Positions 8,422 to 17,100 of a stretch of 64,000 nt of DNA are shown piece after piece. The position numbers and the translations under genes were made by a program. The stretch is from Massilia rhizosphaerae (GTDB lineage Bacteria > Pseudomonadota > Gammaproteobacteria > Burkholderiales > Burkholderiaceae_D): the NCBI RefSeq assembly GCF_016093545.1, contig NZ_JADKYX010000004.1:402922-466921 (forward strand), given 5' to 3'. The notes beneath the pieces were generated by a model that saw nothing but the letters and a program-made list of their open reading frames with translations, searched no databases and was not told the DNA's origin. The number at the start of each line of letters is the position of its first letter. The stretch's first letter is position 1.

Positions 8422-9992
8422 TGGTCGCGCTCGTTACCCACCGCGTTCGTACGATCCAGCCCCAATCGAACATCCAAATTGATTGGAGCAACCCGCTCAC
8501 ACAGGGGCTCGTATTCGCATACACATGCGGCAATGAGGTGCAGGGATGGGGTGAGGATGGGCGTAACGGCATCCAATACGTCCAAGTCAGTACGGGAAAC
8601 CCTGTTGGCAGGGCGATCAACACACTGAGTGGAACGGGCGGGCAGCTTCTTTCGTCTACCAGTGGCTACCTGTTTGGCAGCCCTTCGCAAACCTCTGTCA
8701 AATCCGGCGTTTATAGCCTGTTCTCTTTTGGCACAGGGCCGTCTAGCGGAATCCAAAGCGCCCTTGATGACGACGACGGCACAAACCGACGCTTCCAGTT
8801 CAGGATCAATGCCGGCAAGGTTGAGTTCAACCCATTCTACAGCGGCGGTAATGGAAACGTGATTTCGCCTGTTGCCCTATCCGCAACAGATCTCGCCACT
8901 GGTTTTGCGATGGGTGCGACAGTTAATGGGACCGCATACGCCGCGTATCAGAAAGGGATTAAAACGTCGGGAACTCCGATGCCGAGTACTGCGCTAACGC
9001 CGAACACAAGCATTATGGTCGGCGCGCGCAAGGTTGGGACGACACAATGCTGGCTGGTCGGCGGCTTGATGTTGGTGGCAATGTGGAACCGCCCGTTGAC
9101 CGATGCGGAGCACGCAAGCCTTGCAGATAATCCTTGGCAACTGTTCCAGGCTTCGCCGCGGCGGATATGGATGCCGCAGCCGGCGAGCAATCTCGGTGGC
9201 GCGCTGTTTGATTCCGCTGGGCTGACAGCTTCAAGTGGTACAGGGACGTTGGCAACTGGGATCGCTCTGAATTCCGCCAGTACGTCGCTGGTAGAAGCAT
9301 CGGTTTCTGTGACGTCATCAATCAGCTTGGCTAGTGCAGGTACTGCTATATCGCTGGCTGTCGCAGAGCTGATTGCGCAAATCCAGTTGAACGCCGTAGC
9401 TGCGAATGATGTATCGGCAGGTAGCGACCTGGTGACACAGGTACAACTGGCGAGCGTGGCAAGCACGGCATCCGCAGCCGGCGTGACCTTGCTGACGCAG
9501 ATTCCAATCGGATCCGCTGGCTACTCGCAGACGGATTCGGCGAGTGCATTGGCGATTGCAGCGGCCTGGGGCTCGGTTGCGAATAGTGCGTCCAGCGCAT
9601 ATGCAGCGCTGACGACGGGCGTTCAGATCGGTGCCGCAGCGTACGAGGCGTGTGCCGGCAGTTCGTCGCTTTCTACCGGGTTGGTTCTCGATGGAGCGGC
9701 TATCACGTGGGCAAGGGCGGCCGGCGCACTAACGTCTTCGATCAAGCTCGCGGCGAGTGGGGTTGATGCGCAAACCACGTCGACGGGCCGCGTCACTCTC
9801 GCGACGTCCGTTGGGCTGTTTTCGCAAGGGGCTACGGGGTCGTATGCGAATACCTCGTTGGCAGGCGTGCTGATTACGTATGCAAGTGCACCTGCAGGGC
9901 CCGGCTATGCGCCGAAGAAGCGTTACAACGAAAGCCGGCCGGCCGGAGCAAATTCGTCCAGGCCTGAAGCGATACAAAGGAATCTCCGATGA
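8421..9992 (+). CDS. LamG/concanavalin-fold virion protein with Ala/Ser-rich repeat tail
   Basis: A 523-residue protein. Residues about 15-245 have the features of a LamG-type lectin-like sandwich (WSNPLTQGLVFAYTCGN near the N-terminus, TTQCWLVGGLMLVAMWNRPL, and the closing NPWQLFQASPRRIWMP common in phage LamG proteins). The region from about 255 to 490 is a low-complexity series of imperfect units rich in Ala, Ser and Thr with recurring I/V-x-L/I strands. The last 30 residues are basic. It overlaps the upstream gene by 1 bp and the downstream gene by 4 bp. It probably binds glycans on the virion surface; its site on head or neck is inferred from gene order. Confidence 0.75.
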   Translation: MVALVTHRVRTIQPQSNIQIDWSNPLTQGLVFAYTCGNEVQGWGEDGRNGIQYVQVSTGNPVGRAINTLSGTGGQLLSSTSGYLFGSPSQTSVKSGVYSLFSFGTGPSSGIQSALDDDDGTNRRFQFRINAGKVEFNPFYSGGNGNVISPVALSATDLATGFAMGATVNGTAYAAYQKGIKTSGTPMPSTALTPNTSIMVGARKVGTTQCWLVGGLMLVAMWNRPLTDAEHASLADNPWQLFQASPRRIWMPQPASNLGGALFDSAGLTASSGTGTLATGIALNSASTSLVEASVSVTSSISLASAGTAISLAVAELIAQIQLNAVAANDVSAGSDLVTQVQLASVASTASAAGVTLLTQIPIGSAGYSQTDSASALAIAAAWGSVANSASSAYAALTTGVQIGAAAYEACAGSSSLSTGLVLDGAAITWARAAGALTSSIKLAASGVDAQTTSTGRVTLATSVGLFSQGATGSYANTSLAGVLITYASAPAGPGYAPKKRYNESRPAGANSSRPEAIQRNLR

Positions 9993-10552
9993 CTACACGA
10001 CAGGTCTCGCCGCCAGATGTGATGGCGGTGACGCTGGCTGATGCGAAGGCACAACTGCGCATCGACTCGGACGACACCGCGTTCGATTCGCAGTTGTCCA
10101 TCTGGATCGCTGGCATCACCGAAGAGGCAGAGCATGCAACTGGTCGAGCGTTCGTCAACCGACCAATGAGGGTGACGTTGGACGCCTTCCCAGACGCGAT
10201 TCGCTTGAGCGCGCCGACGTTCAGTGTGGAGCGTCTCAAGTTTGTCGACGTCGATGGACAAGAGCAGGTCCTCGACCCGGTCGACTACTTCGCCGACACG
10301 GTTACGGAACCGGGTTACATCGTGCCGGCGAGCGGTAAGGCTTGGCCGGCGACTGCAGACCGCGTGAATGTCGTGAGCGTTGACTACACGGCGGGCTACG
10401 GGTCCGATGCTACGACGGTTCCGTCGAGTGCAAAACTCTACATCCTTGCGCGCCTGACGGAGCAGTGGGACCCGATCGTCAAGGAGTTCAAGGAGACGGT
10501 TAAGTCCAACTTTGTCGGGCGGCTGTTGGATAACCTGAAGGTGTATGGATGA
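9989..10552 (+). CDS. Head-tail connector protein (gp6-like)
   Basis: A 187-residue adaptor of the HK97 gp6/phage connector family, which sits under the portal and links it to the head-completion ring. Family signs are VTLADAKAQLRIDSDDTAFD (about residues 15-34), IAGITEEAEHATGRAF (about 41-56) and VDYTAGYG (about 131-138). It starts in an ATGA overlap with the LamG gene and overlaps the next gene by 4 bp. It marks the resumption of the standard HK97-type order after the inserted structural block. Confidence 0.88.
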   Translation: MTTRQVSPPDVMAVTLADAKAQLRIDSDDTAFDSQLSIWIAGITEEAEHATGRAFVNRPMRVTLDAFPDAIRLSAPTFSVERLKFVDVDGQEQVLDPVDYFADTVTEPGYIVPASGKAWPATADRVNVVSVDYTAGYGSDATTVPSSAKLYILARLTEQWDPIVKEFKETVKSNFVGRLLDNLKVYG

Positions 10553-10890
10553 TCGCTTACGACACCTTCGTGCTCGATAAGCGCGTAATCCTTCAGGAGC
10601 GGTCTAGTGCGCGCGACGCTCTCAACAAGCCTGTTGACGCATGGGTGAACGTCTTGCCCGGCGACGGCACGACGTGGGCGTCTATCACCGACCAGACCGG
10701 GCATCAGTATATGGCTGCCGGCGGCACGCAGAACGCGGTACAGACCCAAATCAAGATCCGGCGTCGCGCGGGCGTCATACCGAGCATGCGGGTCCTGCAT
10801 GGTCAGGTGCCCTACGACATCCAGGCAGTGCTCGAGCGAGATCGCACGTGGATGATCTTGATGTGCACGAAAGGGGTGTCGAATGGCTGA
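10549..10890 (+). CDS. Head closure / head-tail adaptor protein
   Basis: A 113-residue protein of the phage head closure family (SPP1 gp16/HK97 gp7-like). It has the usual pattern of an N-terminal DKRVILQERSS, then a tryptophan-bearing 'WASI' strand, Gln-rich middle, TQIKIRRRAGV and a C-terminal strand. It seals the DNA-filled head and gives the tail its docking surface. It overlaps both neighbours (4 bp and 8 bp), so the connector genes are translated together. Confidence 0.82.
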   Translation: MIAYDTFVLDKRVILQERSSARDALNKPVDAWVNVLPGDGTTWASITDQTGHQYMAAGGTQNAVQTQIKIRRRAGVIPSMRVLHGQVPYDIQAVLERDRTWMILMCTKGVSNG

Positions 10891-11392
10891 CCTAAAGGTA
10901 GACGGCCTGGACGAACTGCACAGACGCATGGCCGGTGTCAGCGAAAGGTTGGTTAAAAACGTGCTGCGCTCAAGTGTGCGCAAGGGCGGGAATGTGATCC
11001 GCAACCAAGCACGCGCGAATTTCAATAGCGCCGTCGGACCCAACGATCTGACGGGCGCGCTAAAGGCGTCGATCCGGGTCACGCCGCGGCGCGGCACGCC
11101 GACGCGGGTCGTCGTCAGCATCGTTGCCGGTGACTTGACGCAGGCGCAAGTCCGGAAGTTCGGAATCAAGGCCGCGTACTACGCGTTATGGGTCGAAAAG
11201 GGCCACATCAACCGGAAGGCCGGTGAAGCGCTGCGTGGCAGCAAGGCCACTCTGAAAGCCATCCGTGCGGCCTCGACCAACAATACGCCTGCGCATCCGT
11301 ACATGCTGCCTGCACTTCAGACGAAGGCGCAGGAAGCGGTCGATGTCGTAATCCATGACGTCGCCGCCAGATTGCCGGAGGTCGTCCAATGA
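10883..11392 (+). CDS. HK97 gp10-family tail completion/neck protein
   Basis: A 169-residue protein with the family opening LKVDGLDELHRRMAGV, a helix with KNVLRSSVRKGGNVI, and the end HPYMLPALQTKAQEAVDV. Members assemble at the head-tail interface or at the proximal tail end. It overlaps the closure gene by 8 bp and the next gene by 4 bp. The call is based on these motifs and on its expected place directly after head closure. Confidence 0.85.
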   Translation: MADLKVDGLDELHRRMAGVSERLVKNVLRSSVRKGGNVIRNQARANFNSAVGPNDLTGALKASIRVTPRRGTPTRVVVSIVAGDLTQAQVRKFGIKAAYYALWVEKGHINRKAGEALRGSKATLKAIRAASTNNTPAHPYMLPALQTKAQEAVDVVIHDVAARLPEVVQ

Positions 11393-11787
11393 CGATACAT
11401 GAAGCCGTGCTGGCACTGCTGCAGGCCTCTGGTGACCTGATCGGGTTCGTGGGAGATCGTATCTATCCGGACGTGATGGACGAGCCGCCGGTCTATCCGT
11501 CCGTGACGTTCCAGAAGGTCGACGGCGCCGACGCGCGCGGCGCGGTATCCAACCCTGGCCTACGGCGCGCTGTGTTCCAGGTTTCGACCTGGGCGAGGTC
11601 TCGCCTCGAGGTCGCGCAGATCGCGGCGTTGGTGAAAACGGCCATGGACCGCAAGCGCAAAGTCTCGGTGGTCGGCGTACCGATCAACGACTGCTTCTAT
11701 GACAGCGATGTCGACCTGTACGACCCGGACGTGAAGATCTACTTTAACCATATGAGCTTCACCATCCACTACCGCGAGCCGACATGA
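11389..11787 (+). CDS. DUF3168 tail terminator (gp17-like)
   Basis: A 132-residue protein of the DUF3168 family, which contains tail terminator proteins that stop tail tube growth and dock the tail to the head. Seen here are IHEAVLALLQASGDLIGFVG, VYPSVTFQKV, VFQVSTWARSRLEVAQIAAL and the C-terminal FTIHYREP. It starts in an ATGA overlap and itself overlaps the following gene by 4 bp. Confidence 0.82.
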   Translation: MTIHEAVLALLQASGDLIGFVGDRIYPDVMDEPPVYPSVTFQKVDGADARGAVSNPGLRRAVFQVSTWARSRLEVAQIAALVKTAMDRKRKVSVVGVPINDCFYDSDVDLYDPDVKIYFNHMSFTIHYREPT

Positions 11788-12191
11788 CCAAAGCAGAAGA
11801 GATCATCGCTGCGATCCAAGCCGCACTTACGGCGGCCGGGCTTACGGTCCGCGATGACGTTGCCGAAGTATTCAGCTTCGAGGATGGGCCGCGCATCGTG
11901 TTGGACTGTGGTGACGAATATCCGGATCCGGTTGTCGGCATGGGCTTCGTCTACTGGAACCTGAGCGTGATGCTTCTGATCGGCGCCGACGGACCGGTGC
12001 CGAAGTTGGCGCCCGAAGCTACTCGCGCCGCGGCGCACGCCGCCCTGTATGCGGATCGAACACTTGGCGGCGTCGTCATCGATCTGGCCGTCGGCCCGAT
12101 CTCGCGCGGCATCGACGAGGAAAATCCGGCCTGCGGCATCACCCAGGTCACCTACAACCTGAAATACCGAACCATGGAAGGCATCGCATGA
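11784..12191 (+). CDS. Hypothetical tail-region protein
   Basis: A 135-residue protein that begins with a helix (TKAEEIIAAIQAALTAAGL) followed by beta strands and ends CGITQVTYNLKYRTMEGIA. The layout resembles tail terminator/completion proteins, so it may be a second completion factor, but I recognise no named family. It is overlapped by 4 bp on each side, placing it firmly in the tail completion group. Confidence 0.6.
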   Translation: MTKAEEIIAAIQAALTAAGLTVRDDVAEVFSFEDGPRIVLDCGDEYPDPVVGMGFVYWNLSVMLLIGADGPVPKLAPEATRAAAHAALYADRTLGGVVIDLAVGPISRGIDEENPACGITQVTYNLKYRTMEGIA

Positions 12192-12367
12192 ACGACGATA
12201 ACGCAGGCTTGGGCGGCAGTTACATGCTTGACCCCACGACCGGCAAGCGCACCCTCGTGGCGCGCACCGAACCCCCGGCTGAAGCCGCGGCGCAAATCGA
12301 TGAACCCGCTGAGGCGGGTTTTTTTACGCCGGTCGAACCGGCTGACACGACCACCACCACGGAGTAA
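12188..12367 (+). CDS. Small phage protein with terminator-like hairpin in its coding sequence
   Basis: A 59-residue protein that starts in an ATGA overlap and ends 2 bp before the tail tube gene. Its N-terminus contains GGSYMLDPTTGKRTLVART, a pattern recurring in small phage proteins found just before tail tube genes. The C-terminus is rich in Glu, Pro and Thr. The codons for EPAEAGFF form a perfect AACCCGC/GCGGGTT hairpin followed by a T-run, so transcription might end inside this gene. Function unknown. Confidence 0.65.
   Translation: MNDDNAGLGGSYMLDPTTGKRTLVARTEPPAEAAAQIDEPAEAGFFTPVEPADTTTTTE
12303..12325 (+). terminator. Terminator-like hairpin inside a coding sequence
   Basis: AACCCGC, loop TGAG, GCGGGTT, giving a seven-base-pair stem with an unbroken run of seven T (12319-12325). 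It lies wholly within the 59-residue gene preceding the tail tube gene. If active it would cut most transcripts before the tail tube unless polymerase is antiterminated or ribosomes mask it. Confidence 0.6.
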
Positions 12368-12369
12368 GC

Positions 12370-13308
12370 ATGTCCCTGTTGAACCGAAAACGCACGATCC
12401 TGTCCAAGATCGAAACGGCCTACGGCACCGACTCGGTTCCTACCGGCGCCGCCAATGCGATCCTGGTCAAAAACATCAACGTGACGCCGATGGAAACGCA
12501 ACTGGTGTCCCGCGACCTGATCCGTCCGTACATGGGCAACTCGCAGAACCTGGCCGCCTCCGTCTACGGCAAACTGGAACTCGAGGTCGAGTTGGCCGGC
12601 TCCGGCACCGCAGGCACGGCGCCCGCGTTCGGCCCGCTGTTGCGCGCATGCGGCCTGTCGGAGACCATCTCCGCCGGCACCAGTGTCATCTACGCGCCGG
12701 TGTCCGCTTCGTTCGAGTCCGTAACGAACTATTTCAATCTGGACGGCGTTCTGCACAAGATGACCGGCTCGCGCGGTAGCGTGTCGGTCGCATTCAGCGC
12801 TCAGGGCATTCCAACGCTGAAGTTTTCCTTCCAGGGCCTGTATTCGCCCGTCGTCGACTCGCCTGCACCCACGGGCGTAGTGTTCAGCGCGTTCCAATTG
12901 CCGCTTATCGTCAACAACGTCAACACCACCGGTTTGAGTCTGCAGAGCTTTAGTGGCATGGTGCTGTCGGACCTGTCGATAGACCTGGCCAATTCGCTGA
13001 CGTTCCGCTCGCTGGTGGGCGGGACCGAGCAGGTTCTCATCACTGACCGTAAGCCGGCCGGCTCGATCACGTTCGAAGCAACGACTGTCGCGGCGAAAGA
13101 CTGGTGGACCGCCGCGCGCAACGCTGCTACCGGCTCGCTGACCGTCACCCACGGTACCGTCGCCGGCAACAAAGTCACGATCGCTGCACCTCTGGCGCAG
13201 ATCACGCAGCCAACCTATTCCGATAAGGACGGCATCGCGATGATCCAGGCGAGCCTCGTACTGGTGCCGAATGCCGGCAACGACGAGCTGACGTTCACCT
13301 TCCTGTAA
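12370..13308 (+). CDS. Major tail tube protein
   Basis: A 312-residue tail tube protein of the siphovirus phage_tail_tube family. Typical features are the start LLNRKRTILSKIETAYGTDS, the beta-hairpin-rich centre and a closing region TYSDKDGIAMIQASLVLVP. It polymerises around the tape measure. It is preceded by an in-frame short gene and followed by about 100 bp of GC-rich sequence before the chaperone gene. The call is strongly supported by position directly ahead of the frameshifted chaperones and tape measure. Confidence 0.85.
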   Translation: MSLLNRKRTILSKIETAYGTDSVPTGAANAILVKNINVTPMETQLVSRDLIRPYMGNSQNLAASVYGKLELEVELAGSGTAGTAPAFGPLLRACGLSETISAGTSVIYAPVSASFESVTNYFNLDGVLHKMTGSRGSVSVAFSAQGIPTLKFSFQGLYSPVVDSPAPTGVVFSAFQLPLIVNNVNTTGLSLQSFSGMVLSDLSIDLANSLTFRSLVGGTEQVLITDRKPAGSITFEATTVAAKDWWTAARNAATGSLTVTHGTVAGNKVTIAAPLAQITQPTYSDKDGIAMIQASLVLVPNAGNDELTFTFL

Positions 13309-13412
13309 TACCCGGCGCAAGCCGACAACCGAGCACCGGCCGGCCGCCGTCGCCCTTCGCGTGGGCGCGGCGGCGGGCGCGGGCATATCAATCTCACGCG
13401 AAAGGAATCGAC

Positions 13413-13796
13413 ATGTTCATCATCTCCACCTCGAAAGACAAAACCATCAACTGGCCGGTCAAGGTCGAAGTTGCTGCCGACGGCGGCAAGATCAGCAAGT
13501 TCGAGTTTACCGGCACGTTCAAACTGCTCGACGACGACGATCGCGAGGCGCTGTTTCCCGAAGCAGACTCGGCCGACGAGGAAGCATCGACCGCCTTCGT
13601 GAAGGAGCAGACCGTCGACAACATCCTGAAGATCATGGTCGATTGGAAGCAGGTCGTTGACGAATCCAAGACGCCGATCGAGTTCAATCGTGACAACTTG
13701 CTCGCTGCTGCACGAAGCGTGAACGGCCTGGCCATCCTGCGCGCCATCAACAACGCCATCGGTGAAATCCGCGTCGGTGCCCGCGCAAAAAACTAA
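13413..13796 (+). CDS. Tail assembly chaperone, short form (gpG-like)
   Basis: A 127-residue protein equivalent to lambda gpG, made when ribosomes do not shift frame. AAAGGA stands before the ATG. It starts with a strand-rich segment and ends with a helical region (NGLAILRAINNAIGEIRVG). The last codons read GCA AAA AAC TAA, placing a classic slippery heptamer exactly at the stop. It should bind the tape measure and recruit tube subunits during tail assembly and is absent from finished virions in related phages. Confidence 0.88.
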   Translation: MFIISTSKDKTINWPVKVEVAADGGKISKFEFTGTFKLLDDDDREALFPEADSADEEASTAFVKEQTVDNILKIMVDWKQVVDESKTPIEFNRDNLLAAARSVNGLAILRAINNAIGEIRVGARAKN

Positions 13797-14161
13797 AGGA
13801 AGCCGCCGCGTTTTGGGCGCGCGGCGGCAAGCCTGCCGGCCCCGGCGTTGACGACGACCTCGCCCTGATGGGGCTTTCGTCGGATGAGGCTGCGAAGTGG
13901 GCCGGCGAAGAAGAGTTCGCAGACTTCGAAGTCTGGCCCGAGAACTGGCTGATCGTCGAGGTCTTCATGGCGATGAGCGACCAGTGGATTTGGACGGGCG
14001 GCATGGAATCGCGACGGGCCGGGCTCAATCTCTGCGCGCTGCCCGTCGTCTACGAGGGCTTGGCGATCAGCCGCAAGCAGCGGCCCGAGGTGTTCCAGGG
14101 GCTGCAGGTAATGGCCTCCGCCGCTCTGGGTGTCATGCACAGCCGAATTTTAAGGGAATGA
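13413..14161 (+). CDS. Tail assembly chaperone, -1 frameshift form (gpG-T-like)
   Basis: The product of a -1 shift at 13787-13793: about 127 residues of the short form joined to about 122 residues read from 13793. The extension starts LKEAAAFWARGGKPAG, a conserved opening of T-domain extensions, and ends just before the tape measure start. An internal ATG at 13868 is a poor start because the conserved part begins upstream of it. In lambda-like phages the two products must be made in a fixed ratio for tail assembly. The join is inferred from sequence but the signal is canonical. Confidence 0.88.
13787..13793 (+). promoter_or_regulatory. Programmed -1 ribosomal frameshift site A_AAA_AAC
   Basis: The heptamer A AAA AAC is in the zero frame of the short chaperone and immediately precedes its TAA. 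A -1 slip continues in the open frame to 14161. The GC-rich sequence just downstream (CCGCCGCG ... CGCGCGGCGG) can form a stem-loop about 7 bases after the site, which would stimulate slippage. Confidence 0.9.
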
Positions 14162-14162
14162 T

Positions 14163-17100
14163 ATGCCAGCAGCAGTAACCGTCGGTGGCCTGATCATCAA
14201 CATGGCCGCGGAAACCAGCCAGCTCAAGACCGATATGGCGGAAGGCTCGCGCGTGGTCGACGCGGGCGCCAAGGCGATGATCAATTCGCTGACCGGCGTT
14301 GTCGAGTCGTCCGATCGGGTCACGGATGCCGGTGCGCGGATGGTGAAACAGCTGCGGGACGAGATCGCCACGTTCGGTATGACGAGCCAGCAGTTGGCGC
14401 AGCAAAAGGCGAACCTCGCCGGCGTCGGCGCCGAATACGAGGCGTTGACCCAGCGCCTCAACGCGATGCGCAGCGCCCAGGCCACGTTCGGACAGGACGT
14501 CAACGCCACGAGCACTGCGTTGCGCTCGCACGGCGCCGCTGCCCGCGAGGCGGGGGGGCATGTCGAGGAGTTCGGTTTTCGGACTGCGGCGTCGAAGCGC
14601 GAACTGCTGGTGCTGGCCCATGAGCTGAGTCAAGGGAACTACAAGCGTTTCGGTGGCTCGATGATGGTGTTGGCTGAACAAACAGGCGCCGCTGGCGCGC
14701 TGTTTAGCGCGACAGGCCTCGCCGCGCTCGGCTTTGCCGCTGCAGTCGTCGGTGTTGGCGCTGCTGTGATCAAGGGAGCGGAAGATCAGCGAGCCATGAG
14801 CAACGCGCTGATCGAGACCGGAAATTATGCGGGATTGACGAGTGATTCTCTCAATGCATTGGCCCACGCTGCGATCGAAGCCGGTGGCAGCATCGGCGAA
14901 GCCAAGAAGGCTGTCACCGCGCTTGCCGCCAGCGGAAAATTCACAGGCGCTCAGATCGGCTACATCTCTGACGCTGCCATCGCGATGGAGCACGCAGCCG
15001 GCAAATCGGTCGACAAGACGATCGAGGAATTCGAGACCCTGTCGGTGCAAACCAGCGGCAGCGCGATGCGGTCCAGCGAAACGATTTCGAAGGCGGCGCT
15101 CAAACTGGATGAGCAGTATCACTACCTGACCGAGTCGGTGTACGAGGAGATCCGTGCGCTCGAAAAGGATGGCGATCAAAAGGCGGCGTCGGCCCTGGCA
15201 ACCGAGACCCTTGCAAAGGTGACGAAGGATCGCGCCGAGGAGATGGTGGGGAATATCGGCGCCATCCAGCGCGGATGGAACAGTGTCAAGGAGGTAATCG
15301 GGGAAGTGGTCGATGGCCTCGGCAAGATTGGCGCGCGAAACACTGTCGCTTCCGATGCTGCAAAGGCCAGTGCGAAGCTCGCGTCATTCGACAATGGCTT
15401 GAAATCGGTCGGCATTACCGATCCCGAACATCAGTTGACGGGGAGTTGGGCTGAGACTCGTAAAAAGCTCGTGCTGGACCTGGTTGCCGCCTACGGCAAG
15501 CTGAATCAGGCCGATGCTGCAGCGATCGCGGTTGGTAAGGAGCGCATGACGCAAACCGAAGCGAATCTTGCTGCTTCGCGCATCGAGCAGGACAACATGA
15601 GGCTCGGCAAAAAGGGGCTGACTGAGCTCGATGAGGCAATCCAGCGGTATGGCCAAGACCTGGCGAAAATCGCTGCCGCAAACCCGACCAGCAAGCTGCT
15701 TGACCAAGATGAGGTCAATCGGCACATGCAGATGCTGATGAAGGCGCATACGCAAACCCGAGGTAATGACGACAGGGCTGCTCTTCTGCAGGACCGGCTG
15801 ACCATCGAGCAGACCGCGCTCGATCGCGAGAAATCGATCTACGATGCGCGCGGCAAGATGCTCGACCTGTATCACTCGAAGTTCGGCATGGCGGACGCGG
15901 AATTTTATGCCGGCCGCGAGGCAGCACGCGCCGAATACGTCGCGTCCGAGGCCCTCGCGTTCGCCAAAGAGGCAGCACTGCTCAAGGCGTCGGAAGCCCA
16001 GGCGCGAAATCCGCAAGAGGTCGCGGCCGCAAAAGAAAAGTATGACCAACTGGTAAAGGCGCATTCGAAGTTCGTGGACGATATGCGTAACGCGGGCGGC
16101 GAGGACGCCGTCGGGGCCGAGGCGAGCGTGAAGAAGCAATACGACGACCTCGTCAAGGCCACGGTAAATGCCGGCGCGGCCAGCATCAAGAGTCTGGACG
16201 ACCAGATCGTAAAGCAGCGCGAGCACAACGCCGAAATCGGCAAGACGAAGGAGCAGATCGAGCTTGCCAAGCAGGCACAGGTTGACGCGGCCACTGCCCA
16301 GATGCAAAGCGATGCAGATTATCTGCGCGATGGGATGGCCAAGTGGGCTTTGGATGACCAGTCGCGTGCTCTGTACGAAATCCGCCTCCGGAACCTAGAC
16401 GACGAGATTGCCCGTCGGCGCACGCTGGCCGGTCTTTACGCCGATGGCGCAGATGCCGAGGCGATAGCGAAAGCATCGACTGAACTCGACAAGTTCCTGG
16501 ATCCGACCAAGGCGCATAACTTCGGCAATGCGCTGAAGGGATCGCTCAATGGCGCGACGAAATCGATGGTCGACCTGACCAGCGCGATGATGAAGTATGG
16601 CGCGCACCAGGCGGCGAACGATAAGGCGCGTGCACAAGCCGCCATTCTGAGCAAAGGCAACGACGTAGATCAAGCGAAGGCAGCCGTTGCCCTCGACGCG
16701 ATCAATCGCCGCAGCACGCAAGAGCAGCTCGCGGGCTACGGCAACATGGCCAGCGCAGCGGCTGGCTTCTTCGGCGAGCATAGCCGCGGCTACCAAGCCC
16801 TGATGACCGTGTCGCAGGCGTTCCACGCTGCCGAGCTGGCGATGACGATGGCCGAGCTGGTGCCCAAGGCGGTCAGCGCTGTGCTGACACAGGGACAGGG
16901 CGACCCGTACACCGCGTTCGGCCGCATGGCTGCGATGGGTGCTCTGGTGGCTGGCCTGGGCGTGGCGATCGGCGGTATTGGCGGACATTCCGATACCGCG
17001 GCAAAGGACCGCCAAGCTGCGCAAGGCACCGGTACGGTGTTGGGTGACAGCAGCGCGAAATCCGAGTCGATCAAGAAGGTGCTCGACATGGTCGAGAAGA

